From Flavobacterium swingsii (lineage in GTDB: Bacteria > Bacteroidota > Bacteroidia > Flavobacteriales > Flavobacteriaceae), in assembly GCF_900111965.1 (NCBI RefSeq), contig NZ_FOJT01000003.1:62001-126000 (forward strand): DNA of 64,000 nt. Direction: 5' to 3'. The notes under the pieces were generated by a model, which was not told the origin of the DNA, ran no database searches, and saw nothing but the letters and a program-made list of their open reading frames with translations. The translations under genes were made by a program, and so were the position numbers. Below are positions 9,214-18,056 of this stretch, piece by piece. Each line of letters starts with the position of its first letter. Position 1 is the first letter of the stretch.

Positions 9214-9933
9214 TTACATATAATATTTATTGATATATCCAATAACAAAAAAGATGGCAACGTGTGTTAATACGCCTAATATAAATGCCAATAAGGCTTT
9301 TAGATAGTTTACTATTTTTTTCTCTCCAAAAAACTGCCCGATTGCCCAAATTTGATAAATAATAAAGAAAACAGTCAAATTACTAAAAATATTTGTGGTT
9401 TTAATTAACCCAATTATTGGTAAAATAATAAGTAAACCTGTGGCTAAAACATAGGACATTAATACAATCATTTCGAAAACATTGTATTTTCTCTTTCTAT
9501 GTAACAATACTAACCAAGGCGCTACACAGAATCCAACAATAATGTTAGTATACGCAATATGACTAATTAACCAATTGTCGATGGTTTTTAAATCTACTTT
9601 GTCTTTTAATGGTTCTATGTAACCCACATTTAAGTAAGTATATTGAATGTGAAAAATTGAAGTGAACAAAGTAAAAAGTAAAGATGCAAAAAACAAATAA
9701 ACGATTGGTTTTACATATTTATTTCTGTTTTCAAATAAATAGGTTCGAATAGTTTTTCCTGGTTTTATTATCAACTGCCAAGCCGTAAAATGAAACCCTT
9801 TTTCGAAATGAAGAAGATGCTCAATTTCATGAATGATGTAGTAAAAATCAATTCTTTTAATATTCTTTGGTTGTCCACATTTTGAACAAAAATCATCTAT
9901 AATTTGATTGTTACAATTTATACAATTTGTCAT
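9214..9933 (-). CDS. DUF3667 membrane protein with N-terminal zinc ribbon
   Basis: 239 residues. The N-terminus carries a zinc-ribbon pair, CINC near residue 4 and CSKC near 16. It is followed by the DUF3667 signature around GKTIRTYLFENRNKYVKP and then four to five transmembrane segments. DUF3667 proteins are widespread in Bacteroidota and have no established function. Here it is embedded in the haem operon, 1 base after the GNAT gene and 3 bases before hemF, which makes a role in the haem or envelope redox context possible but unproven. Confidence 0.8.
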   Translation of the reverse strand: MTNCINCNNQIIDDFCSKCGQPKNIKRIDFYYIIHEIEHLLHFEKGFHFTAWQLIIKPGKTIRTYLFENRNKYVKPIVYLFFASLLFTLFTSIFHIQYTYLNVGYIEPLKDKVDLKTIDNWLISHIAYTNIIVGFCVAPWLVLLHRKRKYNVFEMIVLMSYVLATGLLIILPIIGLIKTTNIFSNLTVFFIIYQIWAIGQFFGEKKIVNYLKALLAFILGVLTHVAIFFVIGYINKYYM

Positions 9934-9934
9934 T

Positions 9935-10474
9935 TTATTTATAATCTGATTTCAATAATCCGTAATAATTAATGTCTTCTAGAATTCCTTCACCATTTTT
10001 GAATTCTTCTCTCAGAATTCCTTCCTGAATGAATCCGTTTTTTAAAGCAATTTGTTGACTTCCAAAATTAATTTTTGAAGTACAGATGAATATTTTATTC
10101 ATCGATAATTCTTTAAAACAAATGGCAATAACATCTGAAACTGCTTTTGAAATAATTCCTTTTCCTTCAAAATTTTTATCAATAAAATAAGCTAATTCAC
10201 ATTTAGAAATATTGAAATCTATTTTTTTAATACAGATATATCCTATCAAATCATTAGTTTCTAAATTTCGTATATAAAAATAGTAACCTGTTTTATCTTT
10301 CTCTATTTGAATGTTATTAGCAATAAATTCGGTTGCTTTTTCTAAATCGATACAATTTGAAACAGTAACTGGAAATGTTTTATTAATATGATTTCTATTT
10401 CTATCAATCAACCAAAAAAAATCTTCGGCATGAATATCTTCTATTTTATCAAGTTTCCAGTTAGTGAATTTCAT
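9935..10474 (-). CDS. GNAT family N-acetyltransferase (RimJ/RimL type)
   Basis: 179 residues. A single acetyl-CoA-dependent GNAT domain of the RimJ/RimL branch: N-terminal strand with FFWLIDRNR, a FEGKGIISKAV segment that corresponds to the acetyl-CoA pyrophosphate-binding loop (about 120-131), and a C-terminal QQIALKNGFIQEGILRE segment typical of the subfamily. The acceptor could be a protein N-terminus or a small molecule. It lies 7 bases after hemE and 1 base before DUF3667, so it is co-transcribed with haem genes without an evident metabolic reason. Confidence 0.83.
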   Translation of the reverse strand: MKFTNWKLDKIEDIHAEDFFWLIDRNRNHINKTFPVTVSNCIDLEKATEFIANNIQIEKDKTGYYFYIRNLETNDLIGYICIKKIDFNISKCELAYFIDKNFEGKGIISKAVSDVIAICFKELSMNKIFICTSKINFGSQQIALKNGFIQEGILREEFKNGEGILEDINYYGLLKSDYK

Positions 10475-10481
10475 GTACGTA

Positions 10482-11507
10482 TTATTGATTATATTCCTTC
10501 ACGGCATCAACAAATGCTTTGGCGTGGTCTACAGGAATATTTGGTAAAATTCCGTGACCCAAATTCACGATATATTTGTCTTTTCCGAATTCGTCAATCA
10601 TTTCATGCACCATTTTCTTAATCACTGGAATTGGCGAAAGCAAACGACTTGGGTCAAAATTTCCTTGTAATGTGATGTTTCCACCAGACAAATATCTTGC
10701 GTTTCTTGGAGAACAAGTCCAATCTACACCAAGTGCCGACGCTTTACTTTTACCCATTTCTCCAAGTGCAAACCAACAACCTTTTCCGAAAACAATAACA
10801 GGTGTAATATCTGCTAATGCTTCGACGATTTGATTGATGTATTTCCATGAAAATTCTTGATAATCTACTGGAGAAAGCATGCCTCCCCAAGAATCGAAAA
10901 TCTGAATAGCATTACAACCTGCTTTCACTTTTTCGATTAAATATGCAATGGTTGTATCTGTAATTTTTTGTAATAAAACGTGTGCCGCTTCTGGATGAGA
11001 GAAACAAAATCCTTTGGCTGCATCAAAACTTTTTGATCCTTTTCCTTCCACTGCATAACAGAAAATTGTCCATGGTGAACCAGCAAAACCGATTAATGGA
11101 ACTTCATCGTTCAACATTTGTTTGGTTAATTTAATTGCATCAAAAACATAACCTAATGTTTCATGAACATCTGGAACAATAACTCTTTCTACATCTTGAA
11201 TGGTGCGAATGGGATTTGGTAAAAACGGACCAATATTTTCTTTCATTAACACTTCAATTCCCATGGCTTGTGGCACGACCAAAATATCCGAAAACAAAAT
11301 GGCAGCATCAGGAGCAATTCTACGAATAGGTTGCACAGTGATTTCGGCAGCTAATTCTGGAGTTTGACAACGGGTAAAAAAATCGTATTTATCACGCAAA
11401 GCGATGAATTCTGGTAAATATCTTCCCGCTTGACGCATCATCCAAACTGGTGGACGTTGTACAGTTTCTCCTTTTAATGCTTTTAGAAATAGGTCGTTTT
11501 TGATCAT
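10482..11507 (-). CDS. hemE: Uroporphyrinogen decarboxylase
   Basis: 341 residues. Removes four carboxyl groups from uroporphyrinogen III to give coproporphyrinogen III. The N-terminal signature [16 protein letters not shown] (about residues 18-33) and the second signature GFAGSPWT (about 144) are complete. The length is normal for the family. It follows hemD after a 52-base gap that holds the nested palindrome at 11522-11550, which may tune hemE expression relative to the upstream genes (inference). Confidence 0.97.
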   Translation of the reverse strand: MIKNDLFLKALKGETVQRPPVWMMRQAGRYLPEFIALRDKYDFFTRCQTPELAAEITVQPIRRIAPDAAILFSDILVVPQAMGIEVLMKENIGPFLPNPIRTIQDVERVIVPDVHETLGYVFDAIKLTKQMLNDEVPLIGFAGSPWTIFCYAVEGKGSKSFDAAKGFCFSHPEAAHVLLQKITDTTIAYLIEKVKAGCNAIQIFDSWGGMLSPVDYQEFSWKYINQIVEALADITPVIVFGKGCWFALGEMGKSKASALGVDWTCSPRNARYLSGGNITLQGNFDPSRLLSPIPVIKKMVHEMIDEFGKDKYIVNLGHGILPNIPVDHAKAFVDAVKEYNQ

Positions 11508-11521
11508 TGTTTTATTGTTAG

Positions 11522-11550
11522 ACCTGACAGGTTTTTAAAACCTGTCAGGT
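11522..11550. repeat. Nested palindrome, copy 2 of 3 (ACCTGACAGGT type)
   Basis: Perfect 14-base arms (11522-11535 and 11537-11550) around one base. Each arm carries the small palindrome ACCTG-A-CAGGT. It lies just past the hemD stop, inside the haem operon, and has the same architecture as copies at 5531-5563 and 26320-26352 with a different core. Confidence 0.82.
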
Positions 11551-11559
11551 TTGTTTGTG

Positions 11560-12213
11560 TTATTTATATTCGTTTATACATTCCTCAATCACATCTTCGA
11601 TAGTTGGATTTTCGGCAATGATGATATTTTTTGTAATTTTTTCTAAGGCTTCTGCGGTGGTTTCGCCAATGCAAAAACAGGCTTCTTTTTTGATGGTATT
11701 GTCTTTCAAATAACTTTCTACGCCAGACGGACTAAAAAACAAAATAGCTTCTACAGAATCTTTTATTTTTTGAGGCGTGAGCGTTGTTTCGTAAACTTTA
11801 ATCTCATTAAAATCGACATTTCCTTCTTTTAAAGCTTGAGGTAATATTTCTCTACGTAAGTTTCCGCTGAAAAAAGTAAAACTGTCGCTACCGTGAATTA
11901 AGGTAATAATTTCGGCTAAATCGGAAGCGTAACCCGTGTAAACATCAACATTAAAACCATTTTCTGATAATAAAATTTTTGTTTTTAATCCGACACAAAA
12001 TACAGGTTTTGTTTTTAGTTCTTCACATTTTGGATGTTGCAAAATACTGTGAACGGCATTTTGACTGGTAAAAATCAAATTGTCTTTGATGTTTTTTAAA
12101 TCAAAATCTTGGTGTTCGGTTTTAATAAAATCGGCTTCAATTACATCAAAATCCGCATTTACTAATGCGTCTTTTTGAATAGTTGAAAGTTTTTTTGTAG
12201 ATAATATCTTCAT
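11560..12213 (-). CDS. hemD: Uroporphyrinogen-III synthase
   Basis: 217 residues. Closes and inverts ring D of hydroxymethylbilane to form uroporphyrinogen III. The family is weakly conserved. The assignment rests on the two-domain pattern (LIFTSQNAVHSI near residue 46, FFSPSGVESYL near 155 and the CIGETTAEAL motif near 177) together with its place directly after hemC (7-base gap) and before hemE. Somewhat shorter than enterobacterial HemD but usual for Bacteroidota. Confidence 0.93.
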   Translation of the reverse strand: MKILSTKKLSTIQKDALVNADFDVIEADFIKTEHQDFDLKNIKDNLIFTSQNAVHSILQHPKCEELKTKPVFCVGLKTKILLSENGFNVDVYTGYASDLAEIITLIHGSDSFTFFSGNLRREILPQALKEGNVDFNEIKVYETTLTPQKIKDSVEAILFFSPSGVESYLKDNTIKKEACFCIGETTAEALEKITKNIIIAENPTIEDVIEECINEYK

Positions 12214-12220
12214 TAGATTG

Positions 12221-13147
12221 TTATTGTTTTTTTAGCTTTTCTTTTATGGATTTCATCAATTCTAGTCCACCGTTTTCGAAAATTTCTTGGGCTGCATTAT
12301 AACCTAATTGCTTCCATTCCTGGACTTCAACTATTTTATTCACTTCAATTTTCTGACTTCCGTCTAATGAAAATAAAACGCCTTGAAAATGGATTGTTTC
12401 GTCTTTTTCGTTAAATTTTGCAAAAGCACCAATTGGCGCAGTGCAACCACCTTCTAAAGTTCGTAAAAATTGACGTTCAATATAGGTTGTTATTTCGGTT
12501 TCGATATGATTGAGTTCTGCTAAAGCATCTAAACAATAAGAATCGTCTCCCATGGCAACAACCATCATTGCGCCTTGTGCTGGTGCGGGAATCATCCAAT
12601 CTAGATTGATATAATTTTCTGGTTTTAAGTTTATTCTTTCTAAACCTGCAGCGGCAAAAATGGCTCCATCCCAGTTGTTGTCTTTCAGTTTTTGCATTCT
12701 GGTATTTACATTTCCACGCAAATCGACAACGTTATGATTCGGATATTTGTGCAACCATTGGGCTTGTCTTCGCAAACTTCCAGTTGCTATTGTTGCTTCG
12801 GTATCTAGAAAATCGAGATTGTTATTATATACTAAAATATCTTTTTCGTTGGCCCTTTCTAAAACAGCCGCTTGCACGATTCCTTGTGGTAGAGCGGTTG
12901 GAACGTCTTTCATAGAATGAACAGCAATATCAATATCGCCATTTATCATCGCAATATCTAATGTTTTTGTAAAAATTCCAGTTATTCCGAGTTCGTAAAG
13001 TGGTTTGTCTAGAATAATATCTCCTTGGGATTTTACGGCTACAATTTTGGTTTTATAACCCAAATCGTTTAACATTTTCTCGACATGATGTGCTTGCCAA
13101 AGTGCTAATTCACTATCACGAGTTCCTATGCGAATTATTTTAGTCAT
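12221..13147 (-). CDS. hemC: Hydroxymethylbilane synthase (porphobilinogen deaminase)
   Basis: 308 residues. Polymerises four porphobilinogens on a covalently bound dipyrromethane cofactor. The cofactor-binding cysteine is in the RTLEGGCTAPIGA motif (about residue 240). Substrate-contacting arginines are in GSLRRQAQ and DLRGNVNTR. I place the start at 13147 (MTKIIRIGTRDSELA), where homology begins, rather than at an in-frame codon at 13186. This start overlaps the hemA stop by one base (TAATG), a typical translational-coupling arrangement. Confidence 0.97.
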   Translation of the reverse strand: MTKIIRIGTRDSELALWQAHHVEKMLNDLGYKTKIVAVKSQGDIILDKPLYELGITGIFTKTLDIAMINGDIDIAVHSMKDVPTALPQGIVQAAVLERANEKDILVYNNNLDFLDTEATIATGSLRRQAQWLHKYPNHNVVDLRGNVNTRMQKLKDNNWDGAIFAAAGLERINLKPENYINLDWMIPAPAQGAMMVVAMGDDSYCLDALAELNHIETEITTYIERQFLRTLEGGCTAPIGAFAKFNEKDETIHFQGVLFSLDGSQKIEVNKIVEVQEWKQLGYNAAQEIFENGGLELMKSIKEKLKKQ

Positions 13148-14400
13148 TATTTGGCTTTTTCTATTTGGAAAACTTTTTGAATCCAATCGATGCTTTCGTC
13201 GACCATTGTTTCTTCGTCTTTGAGATGATTGGCAAAATGATTGGTTATTTTTTGAATGATACGATTACTAATGAGTTCTGCTTGTTCTTCATCAAAATTT
13301 GATAATTTTTTTCTTTGAAAGGTTAACTCTTTTTCTTTAATCGTATTTAGTTTTGCTTTGAGCGCATGAATGGTTGGAGCGTATTTTCGTCCGTTCATCC
13401 AGGTGTTAAATTCTTCTTTTATTTCTTCGATAATGGCTTCGGCAGCTGGAATGTGTTGCTTTCTGTTTTCGAGAGTTTCGTCAGTAATTTGAGATAAATC
13501 ATCTAAATGAACTAGTGTTACATTTTCTAATTCATTCACATTAATATTTACATTTTTTGGAATCGATAAATCTAAAATTAACAATGGTTTTTTAAGGTTT
13601 AAAATCGCTTTGTCAATCGTTGGATTTTGCGCTCCAGTTGCCACGACCAGAACATCGGCTCTTTGTAATTCGATATGTAAATCGGCATAATCCTTTACAA
13701 TCAAATTGAGTTTTCCAGCCAATTTTTCGGCTTTATCTTTCGTTCGATTTATTAAAGTAATGTGCTCGTTTTTAGAATGTTTTACTAGATTTTCGCAAGT
13801 ATTTCTTCCTATTTTTCCTGTACCAAAAAGTAAAATATTTTTTTCGCCAATGTTTTCTACATTTTTCATAATGTATTGTACCGATGCAAACGAAACAGAA
13901 GTTGCTCCCGATGAGATTTCGGTATCCGTTTTTATTCTTTTACTGGCTTGAATGACCGCGTTTACAAGTCTTTCCATAAAAGAATTGGCGAGATCTAAAG
14001 CCTTACTTTCTGTAAATGCAATTTTTATTTGGCTAATAATTTCGAAATCACCAAGAATCTGACTGTCTAAACCAGTTCCTACTTTAAACAAATGAGAAAT
14101 GGCTTCTTGATTTTTATATACGTAGGCTACTTTTTGAAAATCTTCAACAGTTCCTTGACTGTTCTCACAAAGTAATTTGATGAGTTGAAATGGGTGTTGT
14201 GCAAAACCGTAAATTTCGGTTCTGTTGCAGGTCGAAGTAACGATTAGACTTTCAATCCCTTCGGTTTTTGCTTGTTGTAATAAGTTCGATTTAGATTGCG
14301 CATCAATACTAAATTTACCACGCATCTCGGCATCAGCTTTTTTGTAATTTAGGCCAATGGCATAAAAAGAAGTGTGCTTCGAAATTGTATTGTTCTCCAT
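13147..14400 (-). CDS. hemA: Glutamyl-tRNA reductase
   Basis: 417 residues. Reduces glutamyl-tRNA(Glu) to glutamate-1-semialdehyde, the first committed step of C5-pathway tetrapyrrole synthesis. The nucleophilic cysteine is in STCNRTEIY (about residue 58), the ILGDFEIISQIK motif is present, and the NADPH-binding glycine loop reads LLFGTGKIGR (about 190). The C-terminal helical dimerisation domain is complete. I chose ATG 14400 over an in-frame TTG at 14430 because a -7 box overlaps the TTG. First gene of the leftward haem operon. The hemL gene that would use its product is not in this window. Confidence 0.97.
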   Translation of the reverse strand: MENNTISKHTSFYAIGLNYKKADAEMRGKFSIDAQSKSNLLQQAKTEGIESLIVTSTCNRTEIYGFAQHPFQLIKLLCENSQGTVEDFQKVAYVYKNQEAISHLFKVGTGLDSQILGDFEIISQIKIAFTESKALDLANSFMERLVNAVIQASKRIKTDTEISSGATSVSFASVQYIMKNVENIGEKNILLFGTGKIGRNTCENLVKHSKNEHITLINRTKDKAEKLAGKLNLIVKDYADLHIELQRADVLVVATGAQNPTIDKAILNLKKPLLILDLSIPKNVNINVNELENVTLVHLDDLSQITDETLENRKQHIPAAEAIIEEIKEEFNTWMNGRKYAPTIHALKAKLNTIKEKELTFQRKKLSNFDEEQAELISNRIIQKITNHFANHLKDEETMVDESIDWIQKVFQIEKAK

Positions 14401-14427
14401 AGTTGTCACTTTATTCAAAAAGTTAAA

Positions 14428-14435
14428 CAAAAGTA
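14428..14435 (-). promoter_or_regulatory. Candidate -7 promoter box of the haem operon
   Basis: Reads TACTTTTG on the minus strand, a full match to TAnnTTTG. It would start the mRNA about 20 bases before the hemA ATG at 14400. The -33 element is weak. It supports the shorter hemA start. Confidence 0.45.
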
Positions 14436-14549
14436 TCGTTATCCTTTTTATAAAAGTAACGCTAGAAGTTCTATTTGTGTCGCTAAGAGAATTTTACTTT
14501 AAAAAATAGATTTTTATCGTTATTTCTTTTATTTTTGTATTAAAATCAA

Positions 14550-14557
14550 TACTTTTG
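14550..14557 (+). promoter_or_regulatory. Candidate -7 promoter box of the AraC-type regulator
   Basis: TACTTTTG matches TAnnTTTG. A second match, TATTTTTG, is at 14530-14537. Initiation from the first would place the perfect dyad at 14561-14591 at the very start of the leader. Confidence 0.35.
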
Positions 14558-14560
14558 AAA

Positions 14561-14591
14561 TTATTTATTTAGAACTATTCTAAATAAATAA
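14561..14591. promoter_or_regulatory. Perfect 14-3-14 inverted repeat between hemA and the AraC gene
   Basis: Arms TTATTTATTTAGAA (14561-14574) and its exact reverse complement (14578-14591) are separated by three bases. Short outer GAAATT/AATTTC arms extend the symmetry. It lies 38 bases before the AraC start, in the divergent promoter region. It could be an operator or a 5' leader stem-loop. Confidence 0.6.
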
Positions 14592-14629
14592 AATATAATT
14601 TCATCAAAAATTGATAAAAAAACATCGCT

Positions 14630-15496
14630 ATGAGTTCGCCAGAAGAAATAAAGATTGATGATGATTTTATTTTAATTCGTTTTCAGAATGATACTGACGA
14701 GATGATTTCCTTTGAACGTCAGGTAAATAACGGATTAATTCAGTTTCATTTCGGATTGAAAGGGAATGCTAAATTTATCTTCAATCAAGGAAATTACACA
14801 TTAAATTTGAAAGAAGAAAAGTCCTTGTTGTTTTATAATCCACAAAAAGAACTGCCGTTACATTTGGAAATTGAACCAAAATCATGGTTGATTTCTATCT
14901 TGGTTTCTATCAAAAAATTTCACGGATTGTTTTCTTCCGATACGGAACACATTCCATTTTTGAGTGATGAAAATAGAGATAAGAAATATTATGGCGAAGA
15001 AAATATTTCTCCATCGATGGCAATTGTTTTAAACCAAATGTTTCATTACAACTTAAATCCATCAATAAAAAACCTATATTATAAAGGAAAAGGTTACGAA
15101 TTATTGAGTTTGTTTTTTAACCGTTCCGAAGATCCAAATGCAGAGCAATGTCCGTTTTTGATTGATGAAGAAAATGTTTTAAAAATAAAAAAAGCCAAAG
15201 AAATTATTATTGCCAACATGGCCGAACCGCCAGGATTGCAAGAATTAGCTGATGAAATTGGTTTGAATTTAAAGAAACTAAAAATGGGTTTCAAGCAAAT
15301 ATATGGCGATACTGTTTATGGTTTTTTGTTCGACTACAAAATGGAACAAGCCCGCAAATTACTAGATTCTGGTTCGTATAATGTAAATGAAGTTGGGCTA
15401 AAAATTGGTTACAGCACAGGAAGTCATTTTATTGCTGCTTTTAAGAAAAAGTTTGCAACGACGCCGAAGAAGTATTTGTTAGAGAAAAGTTTATAA
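14630..15496 (+). CDS. AraC-family transcriptional regulator divergent from hemA
   Basis: 288 residues. The N-terminal ~180 residues form a cupin-like sensing half without a recognisable ligand motif. The C-terminal ~100 residues carry the two helix-turn-helix AraC DNA-binding domain, with LQELADEIGLNLKKLKMGFK in the first HTH and VNEVGLKIGYSTGSHFIAAF in the second, closing with TTPKKY. It diverges from hemA across 229 bases and lies between the two halves of the haem locus, so regulation of haem genes is a reasonable inference; the inducer is unknown. A perfect bidirectional terminator follows. Confidence 0.88.
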   Translation: MSSPEEIKIDDDFILIRFQNDTDEMISFERQVNNGLIQFHFGLKGNAKFIFNQGNYTLNLKEEKSLLFYNPQKELPLHLEIEPKSWLISILVSIKKFHGLFSSDTEHIPFLSDENRDKKYYGEENISPSMAIVLNQMFHYNLNPSIKNLYYKGKGYELLSLFFNRSEDPNAEQCPFLIDEENVLKIKKAKEIIIANMAEPPGLQELADEIGLNLKKLKMGFKQIYGDTVYGFLFDYKMEQARKLLDSGSYNVNEVGLKIGYSTGSHFIAAFKKKFATTPKKYLLEKSL

Positions 15497-15528
15497 ATAA
15501 CAAACTCGCCAATGGCGAGTTTGTTATT
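15496..15528. terminator. Bidirectional terminator between the AraC gene and the secreted trio
   Basis: Perfect 15-base arms, AATAACAAACTCGCC and its complement, with loop AAT. It separates convergent genes and overlaps neither. Confidence 0.85.
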
Positions 15529-15530
15529 TA

Positions 15531-16334
15531 CTAGTTATAATAGTGAGCCACAATTTGCACTTCATCTTGTCCTCCGCCAACAAAAGCTTTAACCGCTCCA
15601 GTACCGCCAGTAATACTTACAGCGATTTGTGCAGCAAACATTGGTTGGTATGTTCCTGGAGGGAGTTTTACGTAATCTGTTCCGGTATTAAAATATTGGT
15701 CATTTGCTCCATTTGCTCCTACTTCATTATTATAAAATTGACCGTTTAATCCTAGGGCATATCCCAATATTAAAGGCGCTCCATCAGCATCTACTGTTAC
15801 TAAACCAGCACCAGGTGCATCTAATTTAATAAGGTACATTAGTGTTTGAAAAATCCTAGCAGCTCCATCATCTATATTACTCGTATTGTTTTTAACAATT
15901 TTCCATGATAATGAGTAATTAATCTCTACGATAGCCTTTTTTGATAATACAAAATTAGATAATCCAGCACCTATTTGTCTAGGATATCCAGCTGCCTGAA
16001 ACCCCGTTCCTGTTCCTGTTTGAGTAATCACATTAGAATTGGCTCCACCAGAATCTTCGGGATCGTCTAAATAGTTAAAAGGATTGAAAAGTATTTCGAT
16101 ATTATTTGCTGCTGATCCAAGTACCAAATCACCATCTACGTCAGCAAAAATTCTAGAACTACCATTTGTACCAATATTTAAGCTGTTGTTTGGAGAGTTT
16201 AATCCATCAATTCTGATAGTGCTTGTGCTTCCGCCAACGTGAACTTGTTCTACAGGACTTGGTTGATTGATGCCAACTTGCGAAAAAACAGCAATTGGAA
16301 AAACGAAAAATATAAAATGTAAATTTTTAATCAT
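15531..16334 (-). CDS. Secreted protein of tandem trio, member 3
   Basis: 267 residues. Signal peptide (ending AVFSQ, residue 19), then a short conserved head, VGINQPSPVEQVHVGGSTSTIRIDGL, a linker with DVDGDLVLG, and a C-terminal ~150-residue strand-rich domain ending in QIVAHYYN. The head resembles the repeat found at the start of many Bacteroidota secreted tail-fibre-like proteins, but no chaperone domain or T9SS tail is present. Last gene of a leftward run of three paralogues. The function is unknown; a surface or adhesive role would be a guess. Confidence 0.75.
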   Translation of the reverse strand: MIKNLHFIFFVFPIAVFSQVGINQPSPVEQVHVGGSTSTIRIDGLNSPNNSLNIGTNGSSRIFADVDGDLVLGSAANNIEILFNPFNYLDDPEDSGGANSNVITQTGTGTGFQAAGYPRQIGAGLSNFVLSKKAIVEINYSLSWKIVKNNTSNIDDGAARIFQTLMYLIKLDAPGAGLVTVDADGAPLILGYALGLNGQFYNNEVGANGANDQYFNTGTDYVKLPPGTYQPMFAAQIAVSITGGTGAVKAFVGGGQDEVQIVAHYYN

Positions 16335-16345
16335 TGCCTTGTCTT

Positions 16346-17110
16346 TTAGTTATATAATCTAATTTTCATGTAATCTAAATCACCCCCAAAACCTACGCTT
16401 GTAAATTTGTTAATTCCATCTATTGATTCGCCAAAAAAGATTAACCTATGGTTTCCTGCTGGGATATTTGCATACCCATGACTGTTCATATAAGGATAGC
16501 CTAAAATTCCTTGTGCTGTTGAAGCGTAAAACTGTCCTTTATCGCCATATTTTTTTGACAATTCTGATGCATCTAGTCCGTCACTGTTTAAATCTATACA
16601 GAAATAAACATGAAATGTTCTTGCCGATTTATCTGTAAATGCAGTGTAGGTTGGGACAGTTAAATCTCCTTGTGATAAGACGATTGTAACACCATATTTT
16701 ACTTCAATAAGAGCATTTTGTGGCGAAACAAATGGGACTATTGCAATTTGACCTGAAGCATTTGTCACGCCTATAGGATTGTTTAATGCAACACCAACTC
16801 CGCCATTATCAGGTATGAAATTGCCTAAGGTTATTAAAAAATTTAATGGAGCTACTCCAGTTGGCGAGCCTACATCAGTTATATAATTAGGAGGATTTAG
16901 AGTTAGTTCTCCGTCTTGATCTACAAATACAGGTGCAAGTTTTACACCATCATTTAGTACTGGGTTATTTACGGAATTTAATTTTTCAATTCTAATTGTA
17001 GAAGTTGATCCAGCAAGATGTAGCTCTTTTTGAGGAGTTGAAGTCCCAATTCCTATCTGGGCATGACTATTAAAAGTTATTAGTCCTATTAAAAGTAATA
17101 TGTTTTTCAT
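16346..17110 (-). CDS. Secreted protein of tandem trio, member 2
   Basis: 254 residues. Signal peptide ending NSHAQ (about residue 17), then IGIGTSTPQKELHLAGSTST and IRIEKLNS, a DQDGELTLNP linker and a C-terminal strand-rich domain ending MKIRLYN. It is clearly paralogous to the genes on both sides by its head motif, by its layout and by a shared region where a K(x)-GDKGQFY or KHGQASKCYF type segment precedes a final PAGNHRLIFFGE-like strand. 11 bases separate it from member 3 and 10 from member 1, so the three are one transcription unit. The function is unknown. Confidence 0.75.
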   Translation of the reverse strand: MKNILLLIGLITFNSHAQIGIGTSTPQKELHLAGSTSTIRIEKLNSVNNPVLNDGVKLAPVFVDQDGELTLNPPNYITDVGSPTGVAPLNFLITLGNFIPDNGGVGVALNNPIGVTNASGQIAIVPFVSPQNALIEVKYGVTIVLSQGDLTVPTYTAFTDKSARTFHVYFCIDLNSDGLDASELSKKYGDKGQFYASTAQGILGYPYMNSHGYANIPAGNHRLIFFGESIDGINKFTSVGFGGDLDYMKIRLYN

Positions 17111-17120
17111 AGTTATAAAT

Positions 17121-17861
17121 TTAATATATACGCATAAATACAGAATCGTTACCTATCCCAAAGTTTACAAGTGTTAAATCATTCGTAGTTCCAGTATTTG
17201 CTTCGCCATAAAAACGGATTGTATGCGTCCCAGCTGTAAGTGGTATGTAGGTTGATGTGCTATTGTACATATTGCCCGGAGCAGCAAAAACAGTTACGGA
17301 GGTGTCGTTACTAAAATAACACTTAGAAGCTTGTCCGTGTTTTGATACACCTGCACCTAAAACGGCATCAACAGTATAGAATGTAGAAATGCGTCTGGCT
17401 CTGTTGTTTTTAAGTAAAACCCCAGTACTTCTATATACTTCAAAACTGATGTTGTATTTTATTTCAAGAACAACGTTTCTTGTTACAGTAATTGGGTAGG
17501 CTAAAATAAGTACATTTCTTGTACCATTATTAGGAGCAGTAGCTGTTGTAGGAATTACAATTGCTGCAGCTGGTAATAGTGTTGTTCCTGTAAAAGCATC
17601 AGTCCCATCACTATTTGTAAAAGTAGAAAGCGAAAGAGTTAAATCCCCGTTGTTGTTTACATATAACGGGAAAGTTTTATCAAATCCACCGCCATTAAAG
17701 GCGTTGTTTGTTGAGCTTAAACCATCTACACGAACCGTCCCCGTTGCTCCAGCCAAATGTAGTGTTTGTTGTGGGTTAGATGTTCCAACTCCAACTCCAC
17801 TTACCTGAGCAAAAGTGTTCGCGTAGGTAATTAGTAAGAATAGTAAGTAGATTTTTTTCAT
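17121..17861 (-). CDS. Secreted protein of tandem trio, member 1
   Basis: 246 residues from the ATG at 17861. A longer frame to 17903 exists, but the signal peptide (MKKIYLLFLLITYANTFAQ) begins exactly at 17861. The head motif is VGVGTSNPQQTLHLAGATGT followed by VRVDGLSS, then NNNGDLTLS, then a strand-rich domain with LTAGTHTIRFYGEA near the end and a short C-terminus VFMRIY. First gene of the trio. No sorting domain is seen, so it is periplasmic or exported by an unknown route. The trio separates the AraC gene from hemH. Confidence 0.75.
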   Translation of the reverse strand: MKKIYLLFLLITYANTFAQVSGVGVGTSNPQQTLHLAGATGTVRVDGLSSTNNAFNGGGFDKTFPLYVNNNGDLTLSLSTFTNSDGTDAFTGTTLLPAAAIVIPTTATAPNNGTRNVLILAYPITVTRNVVLEIKYNISFEVYRSTGVLLKNNRARRISTFYTVDAVLGAGVSKHGQASKCYFSNDTSVTVFAAPGNMYNSTSTYIPLTAGTHTIRFYGEANTGTTNDLTLVNFGIGNDSVFMRIY

Positions 17862-18056
17862 AGTAATTAACTTTTGTAGTTGAAATCTATAATAAATTTG
17901 CAATATTTTTATTAAAAAATAAATAAAATCGTTAAAAAGTTATGTTTTACCGATAAAAATAACTTTAAATAAGAAAATTCACATTATAAACGCGATTTGA
18001 TAATTTTATTTTAGTCATAAATTATTATTACTTTTATAAAAAAATTAAAAGCACTA

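Noticed and set aside
13147..14430. Longer starts for hemA (14430) and hemC (13186)
   Set aside because: Homology begins at 14400 and 13147. The hemA extension uses TTG inside a -7 box. The hemC extension would overlap hemA by 40 bases instead of the clean TAATG.
15531..17861. A prophage tail-fibre cluster
   Set aside because: The head motif resembles tail-fibre proteins, but each protein has a signal peptide, there is no chaperone (peptidase S74) domain, and no other phage gene is nearby.
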